From an uncultured Eubacteriales bacterium (lineage in GTDB: Bacteria; Bacillota; Clostridia; Oscillospirales; Acutalibacteraceae): a DNA stretch of 6,777 nucleotides. This document shows positions 6,279 through 6,777 of the stretch, piece by piece (position 1 is the first letter of the stretch; every line of letters begins with the position of its first letter). The notes under the pieces were generated by a model. That model had not been told where the DNA came from. It did not search any database and saw nothing but the letters and a program-made list of their open reading frames with translations. Location of the stretch: the NCBI GenBank assembly GCA_934476025.1, contig CAKSNI010000061.1, positions 1-6,777 of the forward strand, read 5' to 3'. The position numbers were made by a program, and so were the translations under genes.

Positions 6279-6777
6279 TTACAAAATCAACATGGCATCG
6301 CCGAAGCTGAAAAACCGATATTTCTTTTCGACCGCCTCACGGTAGGTTTCCATGGTCAATTCATACCCGGCAAAAGCCGAAACAAGCATGATCAGGGTGC
6401 TTTCCGGAAGGTGAAAATTGGTAATCAGCGCATCCATACAGCGGAAACGGTACCCGGGATAAATAAAGATTGAAGTGTCGTTGCTGCCGGCATGCAGAAT
6501 TCCGTTTTCATCGGTTGCGCTTTCCAAAGTTCTGCAGCTGGTGGTTCCGACACATATTACCCGGCCGCCTTCTTTTTTGGTTTGATTGATACAATCTGCG
6601 GCCTCCTGGGTTACGCAATAATGCTCGGTGTGCATATGGTGCTGTGTGATTTCCTCCTCTTTAACAGGCCGAAAAGTTCCCAGACCGACATGAAGCGTAA
6701 CATTCGCTACCCGAATGCCTTCTTCTTTAAGACGGCTGAGCATTTCTTTGGTGAAATGCAACCCGGCCGTCGGAGCG
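6279..6777 (-). CDS. queA: S-adenosylmethionine:tRNA ribosyltransferase-isomerase QueA (C-terminal part)
   Basis: Transfers and isomerises the ribosyl group of S-adenosylmethionine onto preQ1 in tRNA to make epoxyqueuosine, the step after Tgt. The gene runs off the right edge: 165 C-terminal residues are in the window, about half of the roughly 340-350 of the family. Conserved blocks are APTAGLHFT at the very edge, HVGLGTFRPV, GTTSCRTLES (commonly GTTSVRTLES), IFIYPGYRF, DALITNFHLPESTLIMLVSAFAG and YRFFSFGDAMLI near the end. The reading frame continues without a stop to the window edge, so an apparent TTG start near 6761 is not real. The TAA at 6279-6281 is 17 bases before the tgt ATG. It is the upstream member of the queA-tgt operon. 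Confidence 0.95.
   Translation of the reverse strand, partial: APTAGLHFTKEMLSRLKEEGIRVANVTLHVGLGTFRPVKEEEITQHHMHTEHYCVTQEAADCINQTKKEGGRVICVGTTSCRTLESATDENGILHAGSNDTSIFIYPGYRFRCMDALITNFHLPESTLIMLVSAFAGYELTMETYREAVEKKYRFFSFGDAMLIL

Overview
The window looks like ordinary chromosomal DNA of a Gram-positive anaerobe of the Firmicutes, most likely class Clostridia (perhaps Oscillospirales; the finer placement is inference). Supporting signs are strong AGGAGG-type ribosome binding sites, a lipoprotein rather than a periplasmic solute-binding protein, a textbook TTGCTT-17-TATAAT promoter, and a queA-tgt-yajC run next to a small TIGR04086/DUF3792-type four-helix membrane protein, an arrangement familiar from Clostridia.

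Left part (about 1-3870, + strand): a complete potA-potB-potC-potD operon for an ABC importer of spermidine/putrescine type. PotA is the ATPase, PotB and PotC are the two membrane permeases, and PotD is the lipid-anchored polyamine-binding protein. The three junctions each overlap by four bases (TTGA, GTGA, ATGA), so the genes are probably translationally coupled. The operon promoter lies upstream of the window. A hairpin just after potD can terminate transcription from both sides.

Middle part (about 3940-4590, - strand): a convergent gene for a small TIGR04086-type membrane protein. It is followed by a 235-base gap holding a bidirectional intrinsic terminator and, next to it, a long imperfect inverted repeat that would be the 3' end of the yajC transcript.

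Right part (about 4589-6777, - strand): yajC (Sec translocase accessory subunit), tgt (tRNA-guanine transglycosylase) and the C-terminal half of queA, which is cut by the window edge. QueA and Tgt catalyse consecutive steps of queuosine synthesis in tRNA; tgt follows queA after 17 bases. yajC has its own promoter in the tgt-yajC gap and a leader of about 88 nt with mutually exclusive hairpins that could act as a weak attenuator.

No mobile element, CRISPR array, RNA gene or clearly new system is visible. The items most worth a second look are the structured yajC 3' end, the possible yajC leader attenuator, the graded start codons in the pot operon, and binding-site substitutions in PotD.
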